From positions 4,774,001 through 4,838,000 of the forward strand of contig NC_015312.1 in assembly GCF_000196675.2 (NCBI RefSeq): a stretch of 64,000 bases of DNA. Direction: 5' to 3'. This document shows, one piece after another, positions 57,016 through 64,000 of this stretch (its first letter is position 1; each line of letters opens with the position of its first letter). The notes beneath the pieces are model-generated. The model searched no databases and was not told the DNA's origin. It saw only the letters and a program-made list of their open reading frames with translations. Position numbers and translations under genes: made by a program. This DNA comes from Pseudonocardia benzenivorans CB1190. Its GTDB lineage: Bacteria; Actinomycetota; Actinomycetes; Mycobacteriales; Pseudonocardiaceae.

Positions 57016-57716
57016 GCGTCGCGACGGAGACCGACCTGCGCGCGCTGGCCGAGCGCGGGGCCGACGAGCTCGGTCCCGACGCCACCGCCGAGCAGGTGCT
57101 CGCCTGGGCGGCGGAGACGTTCGGCGACCGGCTGGTCGTCGCGTCCAACATGCAGGACGCGGTACTGGTCGACCTGGCCGCCAGGGCCAGGCCGGGCGTG
57201 GAGATCCTGTTCCTGGAGACCGGCTACCACTTCGCCGAGACGATCGGCACCCGCGACGCCGTCGAACACGTCTACGACGTGCGGATCGTCAACGCGACGG
57301 CGGCGCAGACGGTCGCCGAGCAGGACGCCGAGTGGGGTAAGGACCTGTTCGCGCGCGACCCCAACCAGTGCTGCGCGCTGCGCAAGGTCGCGCCCCTGCA
57401 GTCCACCCTCGCCCGTTACGACGCCTGGGTCACCGGTGTCCGCCGCGTCGAGGCGCCGACCAGGGCCGCCACCCCCCTCGTCACCTACGACGAGAAGTTC
57501 GGCCTGGTCAAGGTCAACCCGATCGCGGCCTGGAGCGACGACGACATGGAGGCCTACATCGCCGAGCACGGAGTCCTGGTGAACCCGCTGGTCGGTGAGG
57601 GGTACCCGTCCATCGGCTGCGCGCCGTGCACGGCCAGGCCGCTGCCGGGTGCCGACCCGCGCTCGGGGCGCTGGGCGGGCACCGGCAAGATCGAGTGCGG
57701 GCTGCACGTCCAGTGA
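57012..57716 (+). CDS. cysH: Adenylyl-sulfate (APS) reductase
   Basis: The product is 234 aa. The cysteine pairs Cys120-Cys121 and Cys203-Cys206 (IGCAPC) bind the 4Fe-4S cluster found in APS-type but not PAPS-type reductases; the catalytic Cys229 lies in ECGLH near the C-terminus. It reduces APS to sulfite using thioredoxin. This explains why no APS kinase (cysC) gene is present. The ATG at 57012 overlaps the zinc-ribbon stop. Confidence 0.95.
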   Translation: MSVATETDLRALAERGADELGPDATAEQVLAWAAETFGDRLVVASNMQDAVLVDLAARARPGVEILFLETGYHFAETIGTRDAVEHVYDVRIVNATAAQTVAEQDAEWGKDLFARDPNQCCALRKVAPLQSTLARYDAWVTGVRRVEAPTRAATPLVTYDEKFGLVKVNPIAAWSDDDMEAYIAEHGVLVNPLVGEGYPSIGCAPCTARPLPGADPRSGRWAGTGKIECGLHVQ

Positions 57717-58627
57717 GCGCCTCCGTGAGCATCCCGACGGTCGACGCGCTCGACGCGCTGGAGTCCGAGTCGATCCACGTCTTCCGCGAGGTCGCGGGCG
57801 AGTTCGACCGGCCCGTGATCCTCTTCTCCGGCGGCAAGGACTCGACGCTGCTGGTGCACCTCGCGGTGAAGGCGTTCGCGCCGGCACCGGTGCCGTTCCC
57901 GCTGCTGCACGTCGACACCGGGCACAACTATCCGGAGGTCATCGAGTTCCGCGACGCGCTCGTCGCGAAGCTCGGGCTGCGGCTCGAGGTCGCGCACGTC
58001 CAGGACTGGATCGACGACGGGCGCCTCGTCGAGCGCGCCGACGGCACCCGCAACCCGCTGCAGACGGTTCCGTTGCTGGACTCGATCGTCGAGAAGAAGT
58101 TCGACGCCGTGTTCGGCGGCGGCCGCCGCGACGAGGAGCGGGCGCGCGCCAAGGAGCGCGTCATGAGCCTGCGCGACGCGTTCGGCCGCTGGGACCCGCG
58201 CAAGCAGCGTCCGGAGCTGTGGAACCTCTACAACGGCCGGCACGCGCCGGGCGAGCACGTCCGCGTCTTCCCGATCTCCAACTGGACCGAGCTCGACGTC
58301 TGGCGCTACATCCAGCGCGAGGGGATCGAGCTGCCGTCCATCTACTACGCGCACCAGCGCGAGGTGTTCCGCCGCGACGGGATGTGGCTGGCCGAGGGCC
58401 CGTGGGGCGGGCCGCGGGGCGACGAGACGCTCGAGCGGCGGACCGTCCGCTACCGGACGGTCGGCGACGGTTCCTGCACCGGCGCCGTCGAGTCCACGGC
58501 GACGACGCTCGACGAGGTGATCGCCGAGGTCACCGCGTCGCGGCTGACCGAGCGCGGCGCCACCCGTGCCGACGACCGGCTGTCCGAGGCAGCGATGGAG
58601 GACCGCAAGCGTGAGGGGTACTTCTGA
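57713..58627 (+). CDS. cysD: Sulfate adenylyltransferase subunit 2
   Basis: The product is 304 aa. The PP-loop is VILFSGGKDSTLLVHLA, and the family motifs HVDTGHNYPEVIEFRD, FGGGRRDEERARAKER and VFPISNWTELDVWRYI are intact. With CysN it makes APS from ATP and sulfate. GTG 57713 overlaps the cysH stop; the cysN ATG overlaps its own stop by 1 nt. Confidence 0.97.
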   Translation: MSASVSIPTVDALDALESESIHVFREVAGEFDRPVILFSGGKDSTLLVHLAVKAFAPAPVPFPLLHVDTGHNYPEVIEFRDALVAKLGLRLEVAHVQDWIDDGRLVERADGTRNPLQTVPLLDSIVEKKFDAVFGGGRRDEERARAKERVMSLRDAFGRWDPRKQRPELWNLYNGRHAPGEHVRVFPISNWTELDVWRYIQREGIELPSIYYAHQREVFRRDGMWLAEGPWGGPRGDETLERRTVRYRTVGDGSCTGAVESTATTLDEVIAEVTASRLTERGATRADDRLSEAAMEDRKREGYF

Positions 58628-59976
58628 TGGGTGAGAACACCCGCGACCTGCTGCGGTTCGCGACCGCCGGATCCGTCGACGACGGCAAGTCCACCCTGGT
58701 GGGCCGGCTGCTCTACGACACCAAGTCGGTGCTGGCCGACCAGATCGAGGCCGTGCAGCGCGCCTCGGTCGACAAGGGCCTGACGACGCCCGACCTGTCC
58801 CTGCTGGTCGACGGCCTGCGCGCCGAGCGCGAGCAGGGCATCACGATCGACGTCGCCTACCGCTACTTCGGCACCCCGACCCGCGAGTTCGTCCTCGCCG
58901 ACACCCCGGGCCACGTGCAGTACACCCGCAACACGGTGACCGGCGCGTCGACGGCCGAGCTCGCGGTGCTGCTGGTCGACGCGCGCAACGGCGTCGTCGA
59001 GCAGACCCGCCGGCACGCCGCCGTGCTCGCCCTGCTGCGGGTCCCGCGGCTCGTCCTGGCCATCAACAAGATCGACCTCGTCGACTACGACCAGGCGGTC
59101 CTGGAGGCCATCGCCAAGGACTTCGCCGGGCTCGCCCGGTCGCTGGGCTTCGCCGACGACGCCGTCGTCACGATCCCGGTGTCGGCGCTGGTCGGCGACA
59201 ACGTCGTCGAGCGCAGCCCGCACACCCCCTGGTACGAGGGCCCGACGCTGCTCGGCCACCTGGAGTCGGTGCCCGTCACCGGCCCGGAGGCCGACGCACC
59301 GTTCCGGCTCCCCGTGCAGTACGTGATCCGTCCCCGTACCGCTGGTGATGCGCGCTCCGCTGACGCTTCGCGCTGGGGGGACCTGCACGACTACCGCGGC
59401 TACGCCGGCCAGGTCGCCTCCGGCACGGTCCGGCCCGGCGACGAGGTCGTCGTGCTGCCGGGTGGGCACCGGACCACCGTCGCATCGGTCGAGACGGCCG
59501 ACGGACCGCTGGCGGCCGCGGCCGCCGGGCGCAGCGTCACCATCCTGCTCACCGACGACATCGACCTGTCGCGCGGCGACGTCATCGCCGCCGCCGACGC
59601 GCCGCCGCGGGTCACCGACGAACTGGACGCGACGCTGTGCTGGCTCGCCGAGAAGCCACTGCGTCCCGGCGCCCGGCTACTGCTCAAGCACGGCACCCGC
59701 ACGACGCAGGTGATCGTCGGCGACCTGCGTGACCGGCTCGACACCGACACGTTCGCCCTCGAGCAGCCCGCCGAGCTGGCCATCAACGACATCGGCCGGG
59801 TCGCGTTGCGCACCGCCGACCCGCTGCCGGTCGACGACTACGCCGACATCCGCGCCACCGGCGGGTTCCTGCTCATCGACCCACCCACGGGCAACACCCT
59901 CGCCGCCGGGCTCGTCGGCGACCCACTCGTCCTGGTCGACCTGCCCAGCCGGGCGCCGTCGACCCCCGGACCGTAG
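58627..59976 (+). CDS. cysN: Sulfate adenylyltransferase subunit 1 (GTPase), no CysC domain
   Basis: The product is 449 aa. GTPase motifs are GSVDDGKST, REQGITIDVAYRYF, DTPGHVQYTRNT and NKIDLVDY. It ends after the two beta-barrel domains, so the APS kinase domain fused to CysN in some actinobacteria (mycobacterial CysNC) is absent. An odd 15-residue insertion at about residues 238-252 has different codon use. GTP hydrolysis drives APS synthesis by CysD. Confidence 0.95.
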   Translation: MGENTRDLLRFATAGSVDDGKSTLVGRLLYDTKSVLADQIEAVQRASVDKGLTTPDLSLLVDGLRAEREQGITIDVAYRYFGTPTREFVLADTPGHVQYTRNTVTGASTAELAVLLVDARNGVVEQTRRHAAVLALLRVPRLVLAINKIDLVDYDQAVLEAIAKDFAGLARSLGFADDAVVTIPVSALVGDNVVERSPHTPWYEGPTLLGHLESVPVTGPEADAPFRLPVQYVIRPRTAGDARSADASRWGDLHDYRGYAGQVASGTVRPGDEVVVLPGGHRTTVASVETADGPLAAAAAGRSVTILLTDDIDLSRGDVIAAADAPPRVTDELDATLCWLAEKPLRPGARLLLKHGTRTTQVIVGDLRDRLDTDTFALEQPAELAINDIGRVALRTADPLPVDDYADIRATGGFLLIDPPTGNTLAAGLVGDPLVLVDLPSRAPSTPGP

Positions 59977-60015
59977 TCCCCGCTCTTCCCATCCCCCGAA
60001 AGGAAGTCCCGTCCG

Positions 60016-61113
60016 ATGCGCCTGCGTTCCAGAGTTCCCATCGCCGTCCTCGCCGCCCTCGCCGCGGTGGGGGTGCTGGCGTCCTGTTCGCGGGCCTCGG
60101 ACTCCGAGTCCAGCGGCTCCGGGTCGGCGGCCGCCACGTCGCCGGCCGCGGAGCTGCGCCTCGGATACTTCCCGAACATCACCCACGCGCCGGCGCTGAT
60201 CGGCGTCGACAAGGGCTACTTCGCGCAGGAGCTCGGCTCCACGAAGCTGACGACGCAGACGTTCAACGCGGGTCCCGACGAGGTCAACGCCCTGCTCGGC
60301 GGCTCGCTCGACGTGGCGTTCATCGGGTCCAGCCCGGCGATCAACGCGTTCGCCAAGTCCAACGGCGAGGCCGTCCGGCTGATCGCGGGCGCCGCGTCGG
60401 GGGGCGCGCAGCTCGTCGTCTCCAAGGACATCACCAGCCCCGAGCAGCTCAAGGGCAAGACGATCGCGACGCCGCAGCTGGGCAACACCCAGGACGTGTC
60501 GCTGAAGAAGTGGCTCAAGGCCAACAACCTCGAGATCGCCACGGCGCCCGACCCGAACAAGGTCGTCGTCCAGAACCTGGACAACCCGCGCACGCTCGAC
60601 CTGTTCAAGTCCGGCCAGATCGCGGGCGGCTGGCTGCCCGAGCCCTGGAGCTCCCGGCTCGTCGACGCGGGCGCCTCGGTGCTCGTCGACGAGCGCACGC
60701 TGTGGCCGAACGGCCAGTTCCCGACGACCGTCGTGATCGTCCGCACCGCCTTCCTGCAGCAGCACCCCGACGCCGTCGAGGCGCTGCTGCGCGGTGAGCA
60801 GAAGGCCATCGACTTCATCGCGAGCGATCCGGCCGGCGCGAAGACCGCGGCGAACAACGCGATCAAGCAGCTCTCCGGCTCGGCGCTGGCACCGAACATC
60901 GTCGACCGGGCCTTCACGGAGCTGTCCTTCGGCCTCGATCCCCTCGCCGCGACGTTCCCACAGCTGTCCAAGGACAGCGTGACCGCGGGCGCGACGCAGA
61001 AGGAGACCGACCTGCACGGCTTCCTCGACGTCACGGCGGTGAACGCGGTGCTGAAGGCCGCGGGCAAGCCCCCGGTCGACGCCGCGGGCCTCGACAGGCC
61101 GAAGAGCTCCTGA
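60016..61113 (+). CDS. Substrate-binding lipoprotein, SsuA/taurine type
   Basis: The product is 365 aa. A lipoprotein signal ends at Cys24 (VLASC). The mature protein has the NMT1/SsuA fold: LRLGYFPNITHAPALIGVDKGYF, then NALLGGSLDVAFIGSSPAINAF. This class binds sulfonates, taurine, nitrate or sulfate; the operon position argues for an inorganic or organic sulfur source. No monooxygenase for sulfonates (SsuD) is present, so sulfate itself is a candidate. AAAGGAAG lies about 10 nt before the ATG. Confidence 0.88.
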   Translation: MRLRSRVPIAVLAALAAVGVLASCSRASDSESSGSGSAAATSPAAELRLGYFPNITHAPALIGVDKGYFAQELGSTKLTTQTFNAGPDEVNALLGGSLDVAFIGSSPAINAFAKSNGEAVRLIAGAASGGAQLVVSKDITSPEQLKGKTIATPQLGNTQDVSLKKWLKANNLEIATAPDPNKVVVQNLDNPRTLDLFKSGQIAGGWLPEPWSSRLVDAGASVLVDERTLWPNGQFPTTVVIVRTAFLQQHPDAVEALLRGEQKAIDFIASDPAGAKTAANNAIKQLSGSALAPNIVDRAFTELSFGLDPLAATFPQLSKDSVTAGATQKETDLHGFLDVTAVNAVLKAAGKPPVDAAGLDRPKSS

Positions 61114-61118
61114 CCCTC

Positions 61119-61148
61119 GGGGGCGGCTCCCCACCGGGAGCCGCCCCC
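61119..61148 (+). terminator. Strong intra-operon hairpin between substrate-binding and ATPase genes
   Basis: A perfect 13-bp stem (61119-61131 with 61136-61148) closes a CACC loop 5 nt after the binding-protein stop. Without a U-tract it may act as a partial terminator or as a 3' stabiliser of the binding-protein mRNA, giving more binding protein than transporter. Confidence 0.6.
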
Positions 61149-61175
61149 ACCCCAGACGAGAAGGGTGACGGCCCG

Positions 61176-61976
61176 ATGACCACCACCACGACCGGGACCG
61201 AGACCACCGCGACCCGTACGCCGGCCGCCCCCGGGCAGCCGGAGGCGGTGCGGCTCGAGGGTGTCGGCAAGACGTTCGGCAGCGGCTCCGACGCGGTGAC
61301 CGCGCTGCAGAACGTCGACCTGGCCGTCGCGCCGGGCGAGTTCGTGTGCCTGCTCGGCGCGTCGGGCTGTGGCAAGTCGACGCTGCTCAACCTGGTCGCC
61401 GGGCTCGACGAGCCCACAGCGGGCACGCTGACCAGGCCGGCCGGCTCCCCCTCGTTCATGTTCCAGGAGGCCGCGCTCCTGCCGTGGCTGACCGCGGGCC
61501 GCAACGTGGAGCTGCCGCTGCAGCTCTCGGGGCTGTCCCGGTCGGCGCGGCGGGCGCGCGCCGCCGAGCTGCTCACGCTGGTCCGGCTGGACGGCCTGGC
61601 CGACAAGCGTCCGCACGAGCTCTCCGGCGGCATGCGCCAGCGCGTCTCGCTGGCCCGTGCGCTCGCCGCCGCGACGGGGCCCGACGGCACCGGGGGCGGG
61701 GTCCTGCTGATGGACGAGCCCTTCGCCGCGCTCGACGCCATCACCCGCGACGCCCTGCAGGGTGAACTGCTGCGGGTGTGGCGGGCCACCGGCACCACGA
61801 TCGTCTTCGTCACCCACGACGTCCGCGAGGCGGTCCGGCTGGCCCAGCGCGTCGTGCTGCTGTCGTCGCGGCCCGGCACCGTCGTCGGCGAGTGGGCGGT
61901 CGGCGACGACCGCGACCGGCTCCACGACGAGATCACCGGGCGGCTGCGCCAGGTCATCGCGAGCCATGCAGCCTGA
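61176..61976 (+). CDS. SsuB-type ABC transporter ATP-binding protein
   Basis: The product is 266 aa. Walker A GASGCGKST, Q-loop FMFQEAALLPWLTAGRNVELPL, signature LSGGMRQRVSLARAL, Walker B GVLLMDEPFAALDAIT and switch VTHDVREAVRLAQRVV are all present. This is the nitrate/sulfonate/taurine importer class. The stop overlaps the permease start by 11 nt. The ATG at 61176 follows a GAGAAGGGTGA purine stretch. Confidence 0.95.
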   Translation: MTTTTTGTETTATRTPAAPGQPEAVRLEGVGKTFGSGSDAVTALQNVDLAVAPGEFVCLLGASGCGKSTLLNLVAGLDEPTAGTLTRPAGSPSFMFQEAALLPWLTAGRNVELPLQLSGLSRSARRARAAELLTLVRLDGLADKRPHELSGGMRQRVSLARALAAATGPDGTGGGVLLMDEPFAALDAITRDALQGELLRVWRATGTTIVFVTHDVREAVRLAQRVVLLSSRPGTVVGEWAVGDDRDRLHDEITGRLRQVIASHAA

Positions 61977-62868
61977 GACCGCACCGCGCCCGGCCGGCGC
62001 ACCGCTCGCCGACGACGAGTCCGCCGCCGAGCTCGCCGGGCTCGACGCCCTCGACACGCCCACCGTCCGCCGGGTGCCGTGGTGGCGCCGGTTCCTGAGG
62101 ACCGGGGTGCCGCCCATCGTCGCGTTCGCGCTGTTCATCGGCGTGTGGCAGGTGATCTGGGCGTCGGCGATCGTGCCCGAGTTCAAGATCCCCGCGCCGC
62201 TGGCGGTGTGGGACTCGTTCGCCACCGTCGTCGGCGACGGGCAGGTCCTGTCGATCCTCTGGACCTCGATCAGCCGGGCGTTCGTGGGCTTCGCCATGGC
62301 GCTGGTCATCGCCGTGCCGCTCGGCCTGCTCGTGGCCCGCGTCCGCGTCGTGCGCGCGGCGATCGGCCCGCTGCTGTCGGGCCTGCAGAGCCTGCCGTCG
62401 GTCGCCTGGGTCCCCGCCGCGGTGCTCTGGTTCGGGCTGACCGACTCCACGATCTACTTCGTCGTGCTCGCCGGGTCGATCCCCTCGATCGCCAACGGCC
62501 TGGTGTCCGGCATCGACCAGATCCCGCCGATCTTCCCGCGTGTCGGCAAGGTCATCGGCGCGAGCGGGCTGGCCACCGCGCGGCACATCCTGCTGCCCGC
62601 GGCCCTGCCCGGCTTCCTGGCCGGCTGCAAGCAGGGCTGGGCGTTCTCCTGGCGGTCGCTGATGGCCGCCGAGATCATCGCGGCCGGACCGCTGCTGGGC
62701 ATCGGCCTGGGCGCCTTCCTCAAGGAAGGCAGCGACTTCAACGACATGCCGAAGGTCATCGCCGCGATCTTCCTGATCCTCGTCGTGGGCATCGGGATCG
62801 AGCTGCTGATCTTCCGGCCGATCGAGCGTCGCGTGCTGCGCGTGCGCGGGCTCGCGGCCGGTGTCTGA
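61966..62868 (+). CDS. SsuC-type ABC transporter permease
   Basis: The product is 300 aa. After 50 polar residues come six helices with the importer signature EIIAAGPLLGIGLGAFLKEGSDF and the EAA-like loop ARHILLPAALPGFLAGCKQGWAFSWRSLMAAE, in parts. It pairs with the ATPase and binding lipoprotein. Its stop overlaps the chelatase start. Confidence 0.94.
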   Translation: MQPETAPRPAGAPLADDESAAELAGLDALDTPTVRRVPWWRRFLRTGVPPIVAFALFIGVWQVIWASAIVPEFKIPAPLAVWDSFATVVGDGQVLSILWTSISRAFVGFAMALVIAVPLGLLVARVRVVRAAIGPLLSGLQSLPSVAWVPAAVLWFGLTDSTIYFVVLAGSIPSIANGLVSGIDQIPPIFPRVGKVIGASGLATARHILLPAALPGFLAGCKQGWAFSWRSLMAAEIIAAGPLLGIGLGAFLKEGSDFNDMPKVIAAIFLILVVGIGIELLIFRPIERRVLRVRGLAAGV

Positions 62869-63613
62869 GCCCGCGCTCGTCGCCGTCGCACACGGCAGCC
62901 GCGACGGCCGCTCGGCGGCGACGATGCACCGCCTCGTGCGCGAGGCCGCCGCCCAGGCGCCGGGACTGGACGTCCGGCTGTCGTTCCTCGATTTCAACGC
63001 CCCCCGGCTGCCCGACGTGCTGCACGCCGTCGCCGCCGACGGGCACCGGCGCGCCGTGGTCGTGCCGCTGCTGCTGGGCACCGCGTTCCACGCCCGGGTC
63101 GACGTCCCCGCCGCCGTGGAGGCCGCCTCGACGCGGCTGCCACGCCTCGACGTCGCCGTCTCCCCGGTGCTGGGCGCCGAGCCCGCCGCACTGCTCGCCG
63201 CCGCGCGGGCGCGCCTGGCCGCCGCCGTCACCGCCGCCGACGCCCCGCGGACCGGTGTCGTCCTCGCCGCCGCCGGATCGAGCCACGCCGCCGCGAACGA
63301 CGCCGTCAGCGCCCTCGCCGCCGGGCTGCCGCGGGCGTCGGCCGCGTTCGCCACCTCGGCGGGACCGACCGTCCCCGAGGCGATCTCCCGGCTCCGCGAC
63401 GGCGGGGCGCGGCGGATCGCCGTCCTGCCGTGGTTCCTCGCCCCGGGCCGGTTGCTCGACCGCGTCCGGGACCAGGCTCTCGCCGCCGACCCGACGGCCG
63501 TCGTCGCCGAGCCGCTGGGCGACCACCCTCTCGTGGCCGCAACCCTGCTCGCCCGCCACGGCGTCACGATCCACGCAAGTGTTACACCCTCCGCATTCGT
63601 CGACGCGGGCTGA
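62861..63613 (+). CDS. Sirohydrochlorin chelatase (CbiX/SirB-like)
   Basis: The product is 250 aa with two similar halves. The catalytic His lies in VAVAHGSRDGRS and in the second half a matching VLAAAGSSHAAAND. The enzyme inserts Fe into sirohydrochlorin to make siroheme, the cofactor of Sir. Mycobacteria keep a chelatase gene (Rv2393) beside cysH and nirA. The GTG at 62861 overlaps the permease end by 8 nt, so it closes the sulfur operon. Confidence 0.92.
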   Translation: MSEPALVAVAHGSRDGRSAATMHRLVREAAAQAPGLDVRLSFLDFNAPRLPDVLHAVAADGHRRAVVVPLLLGTAFHARVDVPAAVEAASTRLPRLDVAVSPVLGAEPAALLAAARARLAAAVTAADAPRTGVVLAAAGSSHAAANDAVSALAAGLPRASAAFATSAGPTVPEAISRLRDGGARRIAVLPWFLAPGRLLDRVRDQALAADPTAVVAEPLGDHPLVAATLLARHGVTIHASVTPSAFVDAG

Positions 63614-63889
63614 CAAATCACGTTGCGCCGTTCGGCGCATTTCCACGGATCCGTTTGCGCGCGCGATTCCGACGAACAGTCGCGGGACGAAACGGACGGT
63701 CTCACGGAGCGCATTCGGCCGACTCGGATCGGTGGTGGAGAGGGCGCCCGCGCGGAAAAGTTTCGTGGTGCCACGTCATTCCGACGCCGCCCGCACGTCC
63801 CCGAACGGACGCCAACCCGTGCGGCGTCCACTCGTTCGGCGCAACAGGCGGCGGTCCGTGGCGAACCATGATCACTGCATGCCGAAGAC
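63614..63889. other. Intergenic stretch without a supported gene
   Basis: About 275 bp before the riboswitch-like element. Frames here lack RBS and family resemblance. A less GC-rich patch (GGAAAAGTTTCG, about 63757-63768) may carry promoter elements of the next gene. Confidence 0.4.
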
Positions 63890-64000
63890 GGTGTGGAGCA
63901 GCGTGAACGCCGCCGCGGACGGCACCGGCGGAGGGCGCCACGGGGGCCGTCGGTGCCACCACACCATGGGTCGGGGAGACGTTGGCCACCGACCGGGTGA
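63890..64000 (+). ncRNA. Cyclic-di-AMP riboswitch (ydaO/yuaA type), 3' end cut off
   Basis: The order GCGTGAACGCC (near 63901), CGGACGGCACCGGCGGAGG, then a GGGTCGGGGAGAC arm and CCGACCGGGTGA at the very end recalls the ydaO consensus (CGCUUAAC ... GGACGGAGG ... GGGGUGAAUC) in its GC-rich actinobacterial form. The element faces right. In actinobacteria this riboswitch usually precedes cell-wall hydrolase genes such as rpfA or NlpC/P60 genes, so one is expected just outside the window. The match is by eye. Confidence 0.6.

Noticed and set aside
63879..63998. 40-codon plus-strand frame at the right end (ATG 63879)
   Set aside because: Composition is Gly/His/Arg-rich and it lies in the segment that matches a riboswitch. 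A leader peptide cannot be fully excluded.
1..64000. Insertion sequences, prophage, integrase or attachment sites
   Set aside because: No transposase, integrase, phage structural gene or direct repeat flanking the tRNA was seen. Accessory blocks have normal codon use.

Overview
The window reads as ordinary chromosome of a very high-GC actinobacterium. Nearly every gene uses G/C third positions, GTG starts are as common as ATG (one TTG), and many neighbours overlap as ATGA or GTGA. A mycobacterial-type housekeeping block runs tRNA-Asn, dnaG, dgt, glyS, smtB-zur, uppS, recO, era, ybeY, phoH, rsmE, dnaJ2, hrcA, hemW, then sir-cysH and a sirohydrochlorin chelatase. From memory this is the order of the M. 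tuberculosis Rv2341-Rv2393 interval. The family mix and codon bias suggest Pseudonocardiales, perhaps Pseudonocardia; that genus guess is inference. I saw no IS element, prophage or CRISPR array.

Layout. 1-2 kb: end of a membrane protein, an alpha/beta hydrolase with its TetR regulator and operator, and tRNA-Asn. 2-6 kb: a small YtxH-like protein, then dnaG, a hypothetical gene and tam in one overlapping operon, and a VOC protein. 6-10 kb: an ECF41/SigJ sigma factor with two probable target genes (an NAD(P)-binding epimerase/reductase and a carboxymuconolactone decarboxylase-like protein), each with a matching promoter, around a frameshifted secreted HNH nuclease. 10-14 kb: dgt, a YdcF-like protein, XdhC, and a copper-type operator between a membrane protein and a TPR protein. 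14-17.5 kb: a DesK/DesR-like two-component system with an ABC-2 exporter. 17.7-20 kb: two DUF21/CBS membrane proteins. 20-26 kb: glyS, a frameshifted DUF559 gene, ArsR-SRPBCC, SmtB-Zur, uppS and a YbjN-like gene. 26-35.8 kb: a GyrI-like protein, recO, a HugZ-like protein, era, an L-2-hydroxyglutarate oxidase, a CorC-like protein, ybeY and phoH. 36-40 kb: an accessory metabolic island (isochorismatase-like, ThDP enzyme, cyclase, HGGFW hydrolase). 40-43 kb: rsmE, dnaJ2, hrcA. 43-47 kb: a Tat-exported RseB/LolA-like protein with an ABC exporter. 46.8-54.5 kb: a lipase, hemW, and a MacAB-type exporter with two adaptor proteins. 55-63.6 kb: the assimilatory sulfur operon (sir, zinc ribbon, cysH, cysD, cysN, an SsuABC-type transporter, sirohydrochlorin chelatase). 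The right end looks like the 5' part of a cyclic-di-AMP riboswitch.

How the parts work together. The sulfur cluster gives a complete APS-dependent route: uptake (SsuABC-like), ATP sulfurylase (CysDN), APS reductase (CysH), sulfite reductase (Sir), and the iron chelatase for Sir's siroheme. A 27-codon leader ORF with a late Cys codon and an RBS-masking hairpin precede it and suggest cysteine-responsive control. The strongest regulatory signal is the ECF41 module: three YGTSACR-N16-CGTC sites lie in front of the sigma gene and both candidate targets.
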